A stretch of DNA of 64,000 nucleotides from Photobacterium iliopiscarium (GCF_003026395.1 NZ_PYOO01000007.1:1-64000); one strand, 5' to 3'; counted from the first letter of the stretch, positions 8,499 to 18,507 are shown. Made by a program: numbers and translations. The notes: generated by a model not told the origin, from the letters alone.

Positions 8499-10883
8499 TT
8501 AAAATAAACCTAGCTGTGACGCGGTTATATTATCAAACGATTTTCCTATGAAAATAAGAATGCCGTCAGCTACAGGTTTTAATTGCTTTTCTAAATAATG
8601 ATTATAATCAATAGCGTTTTGACGATATTCAACGGGTTCTGCGCCTGAGGTTGTAAACACATATTCTATTGCCCCTTTTTGTTGATATTGCAAAGGACGT
8701 CCTAGTTTAGCATTCATTTCATCTGCCAACCTTGCCGCACGCACTTGAGGCGGAATATTTTTCTGATAATCCTCTAAATTACGGCGTAAACGCTTACGAT
8801 AAACTAATTGATCGTCAAACTCCCCCGCTAAAGTTCGATTGGTATAATCACGTATGTAATCATCAACAGCCTGATCATGAAAGACCATTGAATATAATGT
8901 TTGCTGAAAATGTTGCGCTAATGGTGTCCAGTCTGTGCGTACGGTTTCTAAACCTTTAAATACCATTTGTTCATTATCACCACGCCAGACTAATCCTGCA
9001 TAACGTTTTTTACTGCCGGTTTCTTGACCACGAATAGTTGGCATTAAAAATTTATGATAATGCGTTTCATATTCAATTTCTAATGCTGACACTAAACCAT
9101 AGTGTTGTTGTAAGTGTTGTTGCCACCATTGGTTGATATGCTCAACCAGTGCATTACCAATATGATTGGCATCTTGCTGAGAGTGCGCACTTTTAAGTGA
9201 TACAAAAGTTGAATCTGTATCACCATAAATGACTTCATAACCTTTTGCTTCAATCAGATCTCGGGTTAATTTCATAATTTCATGACCGCGCATAGTAATT
9301 GACGATGCTAAACGGTGATCAAAAAAACGACACCCTGATGAACCTAAAACACCATAGAACGAATTCATAATGATCTTAATCGCTTGCGAAAAGGCTTTAT
9401 CTCCCTCACGTTTAGCCCGATCACGTGCAGCCCATAATGATTCAATCATTTCAGGTAAAAAGTGACGCGTTCGATGAAACTGACCACCACGAAAACCAGC
9501 AATAGCTTGGTGTTCAGCTTTTCCCTCTTCTAACAATAAACCTTCCACCAGCCCCATTGGATCAATCCTAAATGATCGAATAATAGAGGGATACAGTGAC
9601 TTAAAATCGAGAACTAACACTGAATCGTATAATCCAGGTTTAGAGTCCATCACATAACCACCAGGGCTGGCGATCCAATTTTCACTTTCAAGGTTAGGGG
9701 CTATATAACCTGCGCGGTGTAATTGCGGCATATAAAGATTGGTAAATGCCGCAACTGAACCACCAATACGATCAAGCTCCACCCCCGTAAGACGACTTCG
9801 CTCTATCGCAAACTCTAACAAATGTGTTTGTTTAAAGATGCGTGTCACTAACTTACAGTCTTGTAGGTTATATGTTGCCAGAGATAATTTATCGTGCTTA
9901 AACATATGGTTAATTTCCGCCATACGATCATGCACATTATGAATCGCTTTACCTTCACCTAATAATTCTTGCGAAACGGCTTCTAACGACCACGAGCGAA
10001 AATTATAAGAAGCCGTTTTTAAGGTATCAATGCCATCCATGATCACTCGACCAGGAATACTGATAAAACCTTGATTGGCATTTTGGGTAGAATGTCGATA
10101 ATGCGGGGTTTGTTTACCTCGACCGATACGAAGACTAATTTTGTTCCACTCTGCGCGATGCAACAATAATCGAAAATCAAAATCAATCACGTTCCACCCA
10201 ATAATAATGTCCGGATCATGCTCAATAAACCATGCTTCTAACGCCAACAATAATGCTTTTTCGTCAGCCACCCATTTAATATTAAGTTCAGCATTGGCAT
10301 GATAATCAAAGGGGCGCTCTCCAACCATAATGACGCGACTGTCCATCTGGCTATGAAAACCAATCGAGTATAAAACCCCTTTTTCTGAACACTCAATATC
10401 TAGAGAGACCAAGGTCAGATTTGGAATATAATCAGCGGCTTTGGCTTTGGTAAACAATACATCTTGATAACCATTACGCTGGTTTACATCCCCAGAAAAA
10501 ACTAGCCCGCCACGAATAAAACGTTCCATCAAAAAGCGATCAGCTAATCGAATATCCGCTTCAAATGCTTGAATACCTTCAGCCTGTAAACTTTTACTAA
10601 TGGCGTAATTATCACGAATAGTATCGCTATAGCAACCAACGATATTCTGATGCTGAAATGTTTTGAGCGTTAACGGTTTCCACTGTACTTGAATATTAAT
10701 CGCGCGAATAATATCCATGGCTTGTTGCTGCTGATCTGCACAAATAAAGAACACAGGTTTATCGCCAACAATCGATAATCGACAAGGACCCGTGGCGGTT
10801 TTTACCCACAGAACAATTTCCGTTTGTCCTTTTATATCTCGACTTTGACGAGTTAATACAAACCCGGTTGAATTTGACTGCAA
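8499..10883 (-). CDS. polB: DNA polymerase II (family B)
   Basis: 794 aa versus 783 in E. coli. The 3'-5' exonuclease motifs are intact (SLDIECSEKG, NVIDFDFRLLL, YNLQDCKLV), as are polymerase motifs A (LDFKSLYPSIIRSF), B (NSFYGVLGSSG) and C (YGDTDSTF). The start is a TTG with GAGG five bases upstream; an in-frame stop lies just before it, so no ATG start is possible. The N-terminus STGFVLTRQSRDIKGQTE aligns with E. coli PolB. The role is restart and translesion synthesis. It begins 38 bp after the end of the nucleotidyltransferase-like gene on the same strand, so the two are probably cotranscribed. I saw no LexA-type CTG-N10-CAG site next to it. Confidence 0.95.
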   Translation of the reverse strand: MQSNSTGFVLTRQSRDIKGQTEIVLWVKTATGPCRLSIVGDKPVFFICADQQQQAMDIIRAINIQVQWKPLTLKTFQHQNIVGCYSDTIRDNYAISKSLQAEGIQAFEADIRLADRFLMERFIRGGLVFSGDVNQRNGYQDVLFTKAKAADYIPNLTLVSLDIECSEKGVLYSIGFHSQMDSRVIMVGERPFDYHANAELNIKWVADEKALLLALEAWFIEHDPDIIIGWNVIDFDFRLLLHRAEWNKISLRIGRGKQTPHYRHSTQNANQGFISIPGRVIMDGIDTLKTASYNFRSWSLEAVSQELLGEGKAIHNVHDRMAEINHMFKHDKLSLATYNLQDCKLVTRIFKQTHLLEFAIERSRLTGVELDRIGGSVAAFTNLYMPQLHRAGYIAPNLESENWIASPGGYVMDSKPGLYDSVLVLDFKSLYPSIIRSFRIDPMGLVEGLLLEEGKAEHQAIAGFRGGQFHRTRHFLPEMIESLWAARDRAKREGDKAFSQAIKIIMNSFYGVLGSSGCRFFDHRLASSITMRGHEIMKLTRDLIEAKGYEVIYGDTDSTFVSLKSAHSQQDANHIGNALVEHINQWWQQHLQQHYGLVSALEIEYETHYHKFLMPTIRGQETGSKKRYAGLVWRGDNEQMVFKGLETVRTDWTPLAQHFQQTLYSMVFHDQAVDDYIRDYTNRTLAGEFDDQLVYRKRLRRNLEDYQKNIPPQVRAARLADEMNAKLGRPLQYQQKGAIEYVFTTSGAEPVEYRQNAIDYNHYLEKQLKPVADGILIFIGKSFDNITASQLGLF

Positions 10884-10921
10884 AGAAACCTCAATCTGAT
10901 CTTAATAGGATAAAATAAGTG

Positions 10922-11692
10922 TTAGCCGATTTTTCGTTCAATATTATTAAACTCATTCACGATCCATGAGCCAAATTGCGACAACATAAAAAGAGACGCT
11001 TTCTTGGGTACTTGTGGGCCATTAATTAATACAAATAATCGTTCAATTTCTGTCGCTTTATCTGGATAACGCGTCAGGAAAAAATTCGCGCATTGTTGAT
11101 CAGTATATGCCCAATCATCAACATAGATAGCCACCAACATAAAGCAACTTCTTAGCATTTTCTTACCCGCGCACCGACAATAATATTGATATTCGCTAAT
11201 ACTTTTAGTGCGCCTAATCTGTTGTTCTATTGTTACTAAAGCTGCTGCAATATCGTGGTTAAAGGCTTTAGCTATTTCCCAACAAGGTTCAAAATCACCA
11301 AATTGTTCACTGAGGTTAGTACCATATAAACACACACTACAATGTTTTAACCAAAAGCCCCATTTGAAGATAGCAGTAATAGACAGCACCTCATCAAGCA
11401 ATACCCATGTAATATCAATTGTTGAAATCACAGGATAATCACGGCGTAACGTCTGTGACACACTGGCTATTCGATGTTGCTCTTCCATCGTCAACGGAGC
11501 CGTGAGCACCACCGTCAAATTCAAATCAGAAATACCGCTCGTTGCCTGCCGATAAGCAATACTGCCATTAAGATAAATACTGTGTAATGCCGTCACGTGA
11601 GATTGTAAATCGGTAACGGTAGCCATCAACAATGGCATAAAATCTAATTGAAAAGCGGTTTGATCATTCAAGCGAGGTAAAAACTTAGCCAC
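10922..11692 (-). CDS. Nucleotidyltransferase-like protein upstream of polB
   Basis: 256 aa, GTG start. An N-terminal nucleotidyltransferase-fold signature is present: LNGSIAYRQATSGISDLNL (Gly43-Ser44, Asp56-Leu57-Asn58). In active enzymes this pattern is GS-x(8-12)-SDxDL; here the second metal-binding Asp is Asn58, so activity is doubtful unless other acids compensate. The C-terminal half is helical with several cysteines (HCSVCLYG, YYCRCAGKK). No membrane or signal segments. Position directly ahead of polB suggests a shared transcript. I cannot assign a substrate. Confidence 0.6.
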   Translation of the reverse strand: MAKFLPRLNDQTAFQLDFMPLLMATVTDLQSHVTALHSIYLNGSIAYRQATSGISDLNLTVVLTAPLTMEEQHRIASVSQTLRRDYPVISTIDITWVLLDEVLSITAIFKWGFWLKHCSVCLYGTNLSEQFGDFEPCWEIAKAFNHDIAAALVTIEQQIRRTKSISEYQYYCRCAGKKMLRSCFMLVAIYVDDWAYTDQQCANFFLTRYPDKATEIERLFVLINGPQVPKKASLFMLSQFGSWIVNEFNNIERKIG

Positions 11693-11906
11693 AAAACATA
11701 CTCATTACATCAACCAACACATATTAATGACGTTTTATTATCGATCTGGGTCATTAACTTACCGAATAAATACTAATTCCCCCTAACTATGTCGAGATTC
11801 AACAGAACAATCATCCACATAACTAACGATTATCGCTAAATATCGCATATTCCAAGGGTTTCGGTATAATAACACTACTAAACACAGATAGAGATCAATC
11901 AGTATC

Positions 11907-12233
11907 ATGGAAACAGAAAACCTTATTTCATACGATGATGTTATTGACGTTGCATACGATATTTTTCTAGAAATGGCAGCAGATAACTTAGAGCCTGCTG
12001 ACGTATTGCTTTTTACCCTACAATTTGATGAGCGTGGCGCAGCAGAAGTTGTTGAAACCCGTGATGATTGGGAAGAGCATTTAGCGTGTGAAATCGATAA
12101 AGATCTTTACGCAGAAGTCTGTGTAGGTCTAGTTAACGAAGAAAATGACGAACTTGATGACGTTTTCGCTCGTTTATTGATCAGTCGCGATCCTGAAAAC
12201 AAAGGCTGTCATATTTTATGGAAGCGTGACTAA
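11907..12233 (+). CDS. yciU: DUF440 dsDNA-mimic protein (YciU/HI1450 family)
   Basis: 108 aa and very acidic. The family signature is clear: DVAYDIFLEMAADNLEPADVLLF, then ERGAAEVVE and the C-terminal DVFARLLISRD...CHILWKR. Structural work on H. influenzae HI1450 showed that its acidic surface resembles double-stranded DNA and suggested binding to HU-type proteins. Monocistronic, followed by a long imperfect terminator hairpin. Confidence 0.92.
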   Translation: METENLISYDDVIDVAYDIFLEMAADNLEPADVLLFTLQFDERGAAEVVETRDDWEEHLACEIDKDLYAEVCVGLVNEENDELDDVFARLLISRDPENKGCHILWKRD

Positions 12234-12252
12234 GTCAATACGCTCCCCATAA

Positions 12253-12316
12253 AAAAGGCGCGAAATATACTTTCAACTAGAATTCACTCGTTAGAAAGTC
12301 GTATTCCGCGCCTTTT
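12253..12316. terminator. Terminator between yciU and emrD
   Basis: Long imperfect hairpin: AAAAGGCGCG and CGCGCCTTTT arms extended inward with mismatches to ACTTTC/GAAAGT, with T-rich sequence on the plus side. It serves convergent genes. Confidence 0.8.
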
Positions 12317-12379
12317 ATTTTACTCATCGCTATTATTAATTCGCGATTCGCTAACCAATATTCTTACAACCAAATATTA

Positions 12380-13594
12380 TTAACGTGCAAGAATTGTCGT
12401 ATCTTGTTTACTGTAACGGATCCACCATAAACTCATGATAACGATAATCGCCATTACGCTCATAACCGCACCTAAGCTAAATTGGCTTTGCGCACTCATA
12501 AATGATGCCGCTAATGTTGCCGCTCCTGCGCCCACATTTTGTAAACCACCCAGTACAGCCCCTGCTGTTCCTGCATGATTAGGAAATGGTTGTACGGCTG
12601 CTGTTGTTGCAACAGGACATAGCATACCGGTTCCTACAAAATACAAAAATGCACCGCCAATCAAACTTTTAATGGTAACTAAACCCGCAAAACCTGGAAT
12701 AATAATCGTCACCGCACCCAGCACAAGTGCAATCATGCCAACAACTAATACGCGATCAATACCTAAACGTCGAACTAACCGTCCTGATAACCAAGCGCCA
12801 CCTAAATAACCGGGTAAAGGTAAAATAAATAACCAACTCACAGTGATCGGATCTAATTTCAACACACTACCCAGTAAAACACCGGCTGATGCTTCAAATA
12901 CAGCAATACCCGCAAAGGTAGCAATAAGACAAATCACATAACCTTGGAAACGACGATTACTTAATACATAACGATAACTTACCAATACTCGTTCAGCATG
13001 ACGTTTTTCTGGTGGCAATGTTTCACTAAAGTATTTCATCATAGCGATAGTGACAACAGCACCAAATACTAATAGAAACGCATACACCGATTCCCAACCA
13101 AAATGCTTAGAAAGATAACCGCCTAAAACAGGTGCAATTAATGGCGATAAAATAACCCCCATACTAATTAGACTATTAGCTTGGTGTAAATCATCTCCAT
13201 CATAACTATCTCGAGGTACTGTACGACACATCGCGCCACTACAACCCGTACCACAACCTTGAATAAAGGTCGCAAACAAGAACCAATGGAAATTGGATGA
13301 TAATAATGTACCGAAAGTACCAATAAGGAAAATCACCATTCCAGAGATAATCACCGGACGACGACCAATACGATCAGATAATGGACCATAAATAAACTGT
13401 GATAATCCATACGGAATAAGATATACAGCCATTACCGCTTGTAAATATGCTGACTTAATAGTAAAAAATGTTGCCATTTCAGGAATAGCTGGCACATACA
13501 TTGTTTGTGTCATTTGTCCTACAGCAACTAAAATAATGAGTAATAATAACAACTTACTCATATTACTAGCCGAAGATTGCTTAATCACAACCAT
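12380..13594 (-). CDS. emrD: Multidrug efflux MFS transporter EmrD
   Basis: About 404 aa with the 12-helix MFS pattern. It aligns along its length with E. coli EmrD: VAVGQMTQTMYVPAIPEMA in TM1, YGPLSDRIGRRPVI (loop 2-3 motif A), CRTVPRDSYDGDDLHQANS, SPLIAPVLGGYLSKHFGWE, and GTAGAVLGGLQNVGAGA near the end. It is a proton-driven exporter of uncouplers, detergents and amphipathic drugs in the inner membrane. Start choice is uncertain: the ATG at 13594 has GAGG very close, and a GTG at 13588 has better spacing. Alone on its strand. Confidence 0.88.
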   Translation of the reverse strand: MVVIKQSSASNMSKLLLLLIILVAVGQMTQTMYVPAIPEMATFFTIKSAYLQAVMAVYLIPYGLSQFIYGPLSDRIGRRPVIISGMVIFLIGTFGTLLSSNFHWFLFATFIQGCGTGCSGAMCRTVPRDSYDGDDLHQANSLISMGVILSPLIAPVLGGYLSKHFGWESVYAFLLVFGAVVTIAMMKYFSETLPPEKRHAERVLVSYRYVLSNRRFQGYVICLIATFAGIAVFEASAGVLLGSVLKLDPITVSWLFILPLPGYLGGAWLSGRLVRRLGIDRVLVVGMIALVLGAVTIIIPGFAGLVTIKSLIGGAFLYFVGTGMLCPVATTAAVQPFPNHAGTAGAVLGGLQNVGAGAATLAASFMSAQSQFSLGAVMSVMAIIVIMSLWWIRYSKQDTTILAR

Positions 13595-13929
13595 CACCCT
13601 CAAAAAAATTAATATTGTTAGTTAATTATTAATAATCAACATATCAAATAAGAAGAAAAATATAGAATCGAGTATCTCTGCTATTGAAGACGAAGCATGT
13701 TCGTTTAAATAGTATCTATGCCTGTAAAATCAGCGCAAATAGTAGTCTTCTGATTAATAACTAACAAGTGAATCTTGTTGATAACGCACGATAGTTTATT
13801 ATGAAATACATTAGAAAAACTAATAGCTAGTAAATTTGGGTATTTAGGCTTATTTTTTAGTCAAAGAAAAGCCTCATAATACTTTCAACTAAAGAAAAAA
13901 TATTATGAGGCTATTTTGTTTTATAAATG
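13595..13929. other. Intergenic region emrD-ribA
   Basis: 335 bp, AT-rich. It holds the emrD upstream region and a hairpin at 13870-13912 (AGCCTCATAATA / TATTATGAGGCT) with T-rich sequence on its minus-strand exit side, which is the likely ribA terminator. No small ORF is supportable. Confidence 0.6.
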
Positions 13930-14526
13930 CTAGTCAAATTTTAAGCGATGTTTACCGTGTGAGGCTTTCACTTTCAAATAATTTTCATTGCCATCTTTGA
14001 CGTGTGCTTTTGTACCAACCACTTCAATGATATTGATACCATGCTCTTCTAGATCACAAATCTTTTTCGGATTGTTAGTCACTAAGCGTACTTCATTGAT
14101 GCCTAACGCTCTCAACATTTGTGCAGCTTCAGAGAATTCACGCAAGTCATCATCAAAACCAAGATGATTATTCGCCTCATAGGTATTCATACCTTGAGTC
14201 TGTAATTCATAGGCATCAATTTTATTATATAAACCAATGCCACGCCCTTCTTGGCGTAAGTAAAGAATAATACCGCCAACTTTACCCATTTTTTCGATGG
14301 TTTCATCAAGTTGCTCGCCACAATCACAACGTGAAGAATGAAACACATCACCGGTTAAGCATTCTGAATGCATACGAACCAATGGGGCTAGCGTTTTATC
14401 TGCACCTTGAAAAATAATAGCAACATGTTCTTTGCCTGATTCAAGGCCATTAAACGAAAGCAATTCAGCTGGGAGATTGCTGTTAAGACCTACTTTAAAA
14501 GGCACTCTTGCCCTAACATTTACCAT
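13930..14526 (-). CDS. ribA: GTP cyclohydrolase II
   Basis: 198 aa from the ATG at 14526, which has AGGA five bases upstream and gives the Vibrio-type N-terminus [13 protein letters not shown]; an in-frame ATG five codons earlier is less well placed. Zinc ligands Cys56, Cys67 and Cys69 ([18 protein letters not shown]) and the catalytic block [14 protein letters not shown] are intact, as is [10 protein letters not shown]. It catalyses the first riboflavin step from GTP. No FMN riboswitch is visible upstream; the gene is monocistronic. Confidence 0.95.
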   Translation of the reverse strand: MVNVRARVPFKVGLNSNLPAELLSFNGLESGKEHVAIIFQGADKTLAPLVRMHSECLTGDVFHSSRCDCGEQLDETIEKMGKVGGIILYLRQEGRGIGLYNKIDAYELQTQGMNTYEANNHLGFDDDLREFSEAAQMLRALGINEVRLVTNNPKKICDLEEHGINIIEVVGTKAHVKDGNENYLKVKASHGKHRLKFD

Positions 14527-14772
14527 ATTCTTCCTAAGCATTTCTTCATATCCCTGCCGTAGAGGGACATTTAATTATGATTAAATAATACCGACATTAG
14601 GGTACTAACAACAATTATATCCTAAATCAATCAGGATCGTTGATCCCCATCAATTTTGAATGCGATACATTACCACTTAGTACCGCAAATATAAATGTTA
14701 TATTATAACATTTACTACTGATAATCCGTTTTATCGAAAAAGTAACAAAATAAATACACGTTAAGCCCATAT

Positions 14773-16050
14773 TTAGAGACTATCGGCTAATACTATAAGT
14801 TGCTCTAAAATATGTTCACCATCAACACGTAAGCCATTATGTTCATATTGATTTGTTTGCCATGATTTAGCATTCGCTAATAAAGCTAACGTCTCACAAC
14901 TATAACGATACTCAACATACATATCTTCAACATACACCGCAGCAGCAATAGGTACGGTATTTTTAGCCAATTGGTCGGCACAATACAATAGAGGCCAATC
15001 ATCTTTAGCTGCTAATAAATGTGCCGCTTCACATAATGGTTGCAGACATGTCATTTGATCAAACATCCACGGATAAACCATTTCTCCCGTAAAGCTTACA
15101 TCACCACCGCGTTGATATTGGTATTGAGGATATTGTTGGCGTACTCGTTCAGCCGACCATTGAGATGCTTGCTGCTGACAATAAATAGCTTCATGTAAAA
15201 TCGCGTAAATGGGATTTGTTTGATAACTCTGCTGGTTAAGCATGATATTAAGAAAGTCATAACTCAACGCTTGTTGCCCTTCTATCTCAACAAATGCATT
15301 TTCTAGCGCATAATACATCGCTAAATCACCCCCTGTTCCCCCTAACGTTATGCCCCATGTTTGAAATTGCTCAACCGTAAATAGTTGTCCATTAGGTAAA
15401 TAGACCTTATTGTTTACAATGTACTCAGCAATAGCATTGCACTGTTGTTGTACGCCAGCAAAACGCTTAAAGAATGCTTTGTTCTTATCAGCAACTCTTT
15501 TATACGTTGCCTGATACACCTCATCAGCTGTTGCCGTGAGCGATGGTATTCCGCCCGTCATAAAAACACGCGACAAACTGTGCGGATAAAAAGACAAATA
15601 ATGTAAAGCACAGAAACCACCAAAACTTTGCCCTAGCAATGCCCATTGATCAATACCTAAATGTTGACGTAACTGCTCAGCATCGCGAACAATATTATCC
15701 GCTCGAAAATGGGTTAAATATTCAGCTTGTTGTTGCGGTGATTTTGAAGCGAGCGTTTGATGAGTAATGGCACTACTTGCACCAGTACCTCGCTAATCAA
15801 GTAAAAGCACGCGATAATGTTTTAATGCCGCTTTTAACCAACCACTGTTTGCTTCAGGTCGTGGTGCTGCAAACCCAGGTCCTCCTTGTAAATAAACCAA
15901 CCATGGTAAATCTGCATTCATGTTTGATTTATGTACAACTTCTCGAGCAAAAAGAGTCAATACACCGTCGGTTATTTGTTCATAATTAACAGGTACATTA
16001 ATATTTATATTTCGAAAACAAAGTTCATTACTCTTAATAAAGTCTTGCAA
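14773..16050 (-). pseudogene. Prolyl-aminopeptidase-like alpha/beta hydrolase interrupted by an amber codon
   Basis: One continuous frame of about 425 codons is broken by a single TAG at 15793-15795. It sits exactly where S33 peptidases have the Q of the DQRGTG motif: the upstream part ends HYRVLLLD and the next residues are RGTGASSAI. A CAG to TAG transition explains it. Everything else looks intact: oxyanion block LQGGPGF, nucleophile GQSFGGF, and a C-terminal HNGLRVDGEH with the likely catalytic His. The start is probably the TTG at 16050 with GGAAGGGG upstream. Without suppression or re-initiation the product would be an 85-residue stub; a downstream fragment could start at an internal Met (MLGQSFGG, 15639) but lacks the oxyanion segment. 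Either recent pseudogenization or a sequencing error. Confidence 0.8.
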
Positions 16051-16669
16051 TGGTCTTTCCCCTTCCAATAATAAAAACAATTATCATTTAACATTGTCTA
16101 AATAATAATACATTTAAATATAATATTATTTCGTGTTTTTACCTATTTAAAATAAAAAACAAAAATCAATATTTATCAATATGTTATGTATTTTTACTTT
16201 TCCCACCCCAATACATAAATATTAATAAGAATAATTATCAGTTAATGATTTCATATTTGAAATCTTTTTTCCAAAATTTAAATAACATTATTTATAAAAA
16301 AAGGCGTATATTTATTCCATTAACAAAATGGGCAATAAAATCTATTTTGTTGCTATAAATGATAAATTATTATAATAATCTTTATAGCGGGAGATGATGT
16401 TCCTCCTTTAACCGCCTTAATGACTTTCTTTAAGGATAATGACGTCTGACAACATTCGGCTTTTAATAGTTGAGGTCCGTGTTATTTTCTATTGAATATC
16501 TAACGATAGATGTTCATTTTCAAACACGTCGCGTTGTTTACGTATTCGTCCTCTTCTTATTATCTGCACGATAACGAATTATCAATTCTACACTGCTCAC
16601 TGTAATAGATTAATACTTACAATATGTATTCTTTTATTACTTATAAAGCGGTGTCTATGAGGCAGAGCA
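16051..16669. other. Long intergenic/leader region before the NifU-like gene
   Basis: 619 bp without a coding frame. The first half is AT-rich with a Fur-like box. From about 16385 composition changes to a more balanced, structured-looking stretch running to the start codon, consistent with a long 5' UTR or cis-RNA. Hairpins include GGAG-ATGATGTTC-CTCC (16390-16407) and CCTTAA...TTAAGG (about 16414-16436). I cannot match it to a known riboswitch class. Confidence 0.5.
16226..16240 (-). promoter_or_regulatory. Candidate Fur box
   Basis: On the minus strand TGATAATTATTCTTA matches the Fur 7-1-7 consensus at 12 of 14 specified positions. It lies between the broken peptidase gene and the Fe-S scaffold-like gene and could act on either. 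Confidence 0.5.
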
Positions 16670-17362
16670 ATGCAATACTCAAGTGAAGTTCAAAACATGT
16701 GTCCTATCTCTCGTGGTCCACAACACGAGTCAGCACCAATTCCAGTAGAAGGTCGCTGGGTTAGTCCTAAAGATGTTATTGCTATTTCTGGTTTAAGCCA
16801 CGGTGTTGGTACTTGTGCTCCTCAACAAGGTGCTGCAAAACTAACGCTTAACGTTAAAAACGGCATCATTGAAGAAGCACTAATCGAAACTATCGGTTGT
16901 TCTGGTATGACTCACTCTGCTGCTATGGCTTCAGAAATTCTTACTGGTAAAACTATTCTTGAAGCATTAAACACTGACCTTGTTTGTGATGCTATCAACG
17001 TTGCAATGCGTGAAATCTTCCTTCAATTTGTTTACGGTCGTACTCAAACTGCATTCTCTTTAGACGGTTTACCAATCGGTGCTGGTCTTGAAGATCTAGG
17101 TAAAGGTTTACGTAGCCAAGTAGGTACACACTACGGTACTCTTGCTAAAGGCCCTCGTTACATGGAGATGGCTGAAGGTTACGTAACTAAAATTGCATTA
17201 GATGACAACGAAGAAATCATTGGCTACCGTTTTGTAAACGTAGGTAAGATGATGGAATCTATCGGTAAAGGCGTTCCTGCTACAGAAGCAATGGAACAAG
17301 CTACGGGTCAATACGGTCGCTTTGATGAAGCAGCTCGTACTATCGATCCTCGTCACGAGTAA
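16670..17362 (+). CDS. NifU/IscU-like Fe-S scaffold family protein paired with GGGtGRT
   Basis: 230 aa, soluble. An IscU-N-like core carries cysteines in VGTCAPQQGAAKL and ETIGCSGMTHSAAMA, plus Cys11 near the N-terminus and LVCDAINV; these are candidate cluster ligands, though spacing differs from IscU. Family members are annotated as Fe-S assembly scaffolds and are found next to a GGGtGRT protein, as here (103 bp gap). Codon use is very biased toward highly expressed codons (GGT, CGT, ACT), so it is likely abundant. A long leader and a Fur-like box lie upstream. The biochemical role of the pair is not established as far as I know. Confidence 0.75.
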   Translation: MQYSSEVQNMCPISRGPQHESAPIPVEGRWVSPKDVIAISGLSHGVGTCAPQQGAAKLTLNVKNGIIEEALIETIGCSGMTHSAAMASEILTGKTILEALNTDLVCDAINVAMREIFLQFVYGRTQTAFSLDGLPIGAGLEDLGKGLRSQVGTHYGTLAKGPRYMEMAEGYVTKIALDDNEEIIGYRFVNVGKMMESIGKGVPATEAMEQATGQYGRFDEAARTIDPRHE

Positions 17363-17464
17363 TCATAGACCTATATCACACAAGTAAATGACGCATTTAT
17401 TTTAACTTTTCAAGAGTTACAGCGTCACTGAAATTGTTTTTACCGAATTAGAGGAAACTCCATC

Positions 17465-18469
17465 ATGGCTGCATTATTTGAAAGTTTTGATCGTCGTATT
17501 GCAAAAATCACTCCAGTACTAGAACAATATGGTTTTGCTTCACTAGAAGAAGCACGTGATTACTGTAACGAACATGGTGTTGATGCATACAACATCGTTA
17601 AAGAAACACAACCTATCGCGTTTGAAAACGCATCTTGGGCTTACGTTTTAGGTGCTGCTATTGCACTTAAAGAAGGCGCAAAAACAGCAGCTGAAGCAGC
17701 TGAATTCTTAGGTCTTGGTCTACAAACTTTCTGTATTCCTGGTTCTGTTGCAGACCAACGTCAAGTAGGTCTTGGTCACGGTCGTCTAGGTGCTCGTCTA
17801 CTAAGCAACGAAACACAATGTTTCGCATTCCTTGCAGGTCACGAATCATTTGCAGCAGCTGAAGGCGCAATCAAAATTGCCCTAAACGCTAACAAAGTAC
17901 GTACTAACCCACTACGCGTTATTCTTAACGGTCTTGGTAAAGATGCTGCTTACCTAATCGCACGTATCAATGGCTTCAACTATGTTGAAACTAAATATGA
18001 TTACGTAACTGGCGATCTAAACGTTGTTTCTGAGCGTCGTTTCTCTAAAACACAACGTGGTGACATCAACTGTTACGGTTCTGATGATGTACGTGAAGGT
18101 GTTGCAATTATGCACCGCGAAAACGTTGATATCTCAATCACTGGTAACTCAACTAACCCAACACGTTTCCAACACCCAGTTGCTGGTACGTACAAAAAAG
18201 AACGTCTAGAAGCAGGTCAAGCTTACTTCTCAGTAGCATCAGGCGGCGGTACTGGTCGTACTCTTCACCCTGATAACGTTGCTGCGGGTCCAGCTTCTTA
18301 CGGTCTTACTGATACTATGGGTCGTATGCACTCTGATGCTCAGTTTGCAGGTTCTTCATCTGTACCAGCTCACGTTGAAATGATGGGTCTTATTGGTATG
18401 GGTAATAACCCAATGGTTGGCGCAACTGTTGCTGTTGCCGTTGCTATTGAGCAAGCTCAAAAAGCATAA
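17465..18469 (+). CDS. GGGtGRT family protein
   Basis: 334 aa, cytosolic. The family is named after the motif visible here as SVASGGGTGRTLHPDN, followed by the conserved PASYGLTDTMGRMH. No transmembrane segment or classical cofactor motif. Start MAALFESFDRRIAKI is preceded by AGAGGAAACTCC, a good ribosome-binding site. Codon bias is as strong as in the preceding gene and a terminator follows, so the two form an operon. The family is of unknown function; pairing with an Fe-S scaffold-like protein hints at metal-cluster or anaerobic metabolism. Confidence 0.85.
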   Translation: MAALFESFDRRIAKITPVLEQYGFASLEEARDYCNEHGVDAYNIVKETQPIAFENASWAYVLGAAIALKEGAKTAAEAAEFLGLGLQTFCIPGSVADQRQVGLGHGRLGARLLSNETQCFAFLAGHESFAAAEGAIKIALNANKVRTNPLRVILNGLGKDAAYLIARINGFNYVETKYDYVTGDLNVVSERRFSKTQRGDINCYGSDDVREGVAIMHRENVDISITGNSTNPTRFQHPVAGTYKKERLEAGQAYFSVASGGGTGRTLHPDNVAAGPASYGLTDTMGRMHSDAQFAGSSSVPAHVEMMGLIGMGNNPMVGATVAVAVAIEQAQKA

Positions 18470-18507
18470 GCTATAGTTAAAAAAGAATTTATCTTCAAAT
18501 AACGAAC

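Noticed and set aside
13930-14772. FMN riboswitch upstream of ribA
   Set aside because: The 245 bp upstream show none of the conserved RFN blocks.
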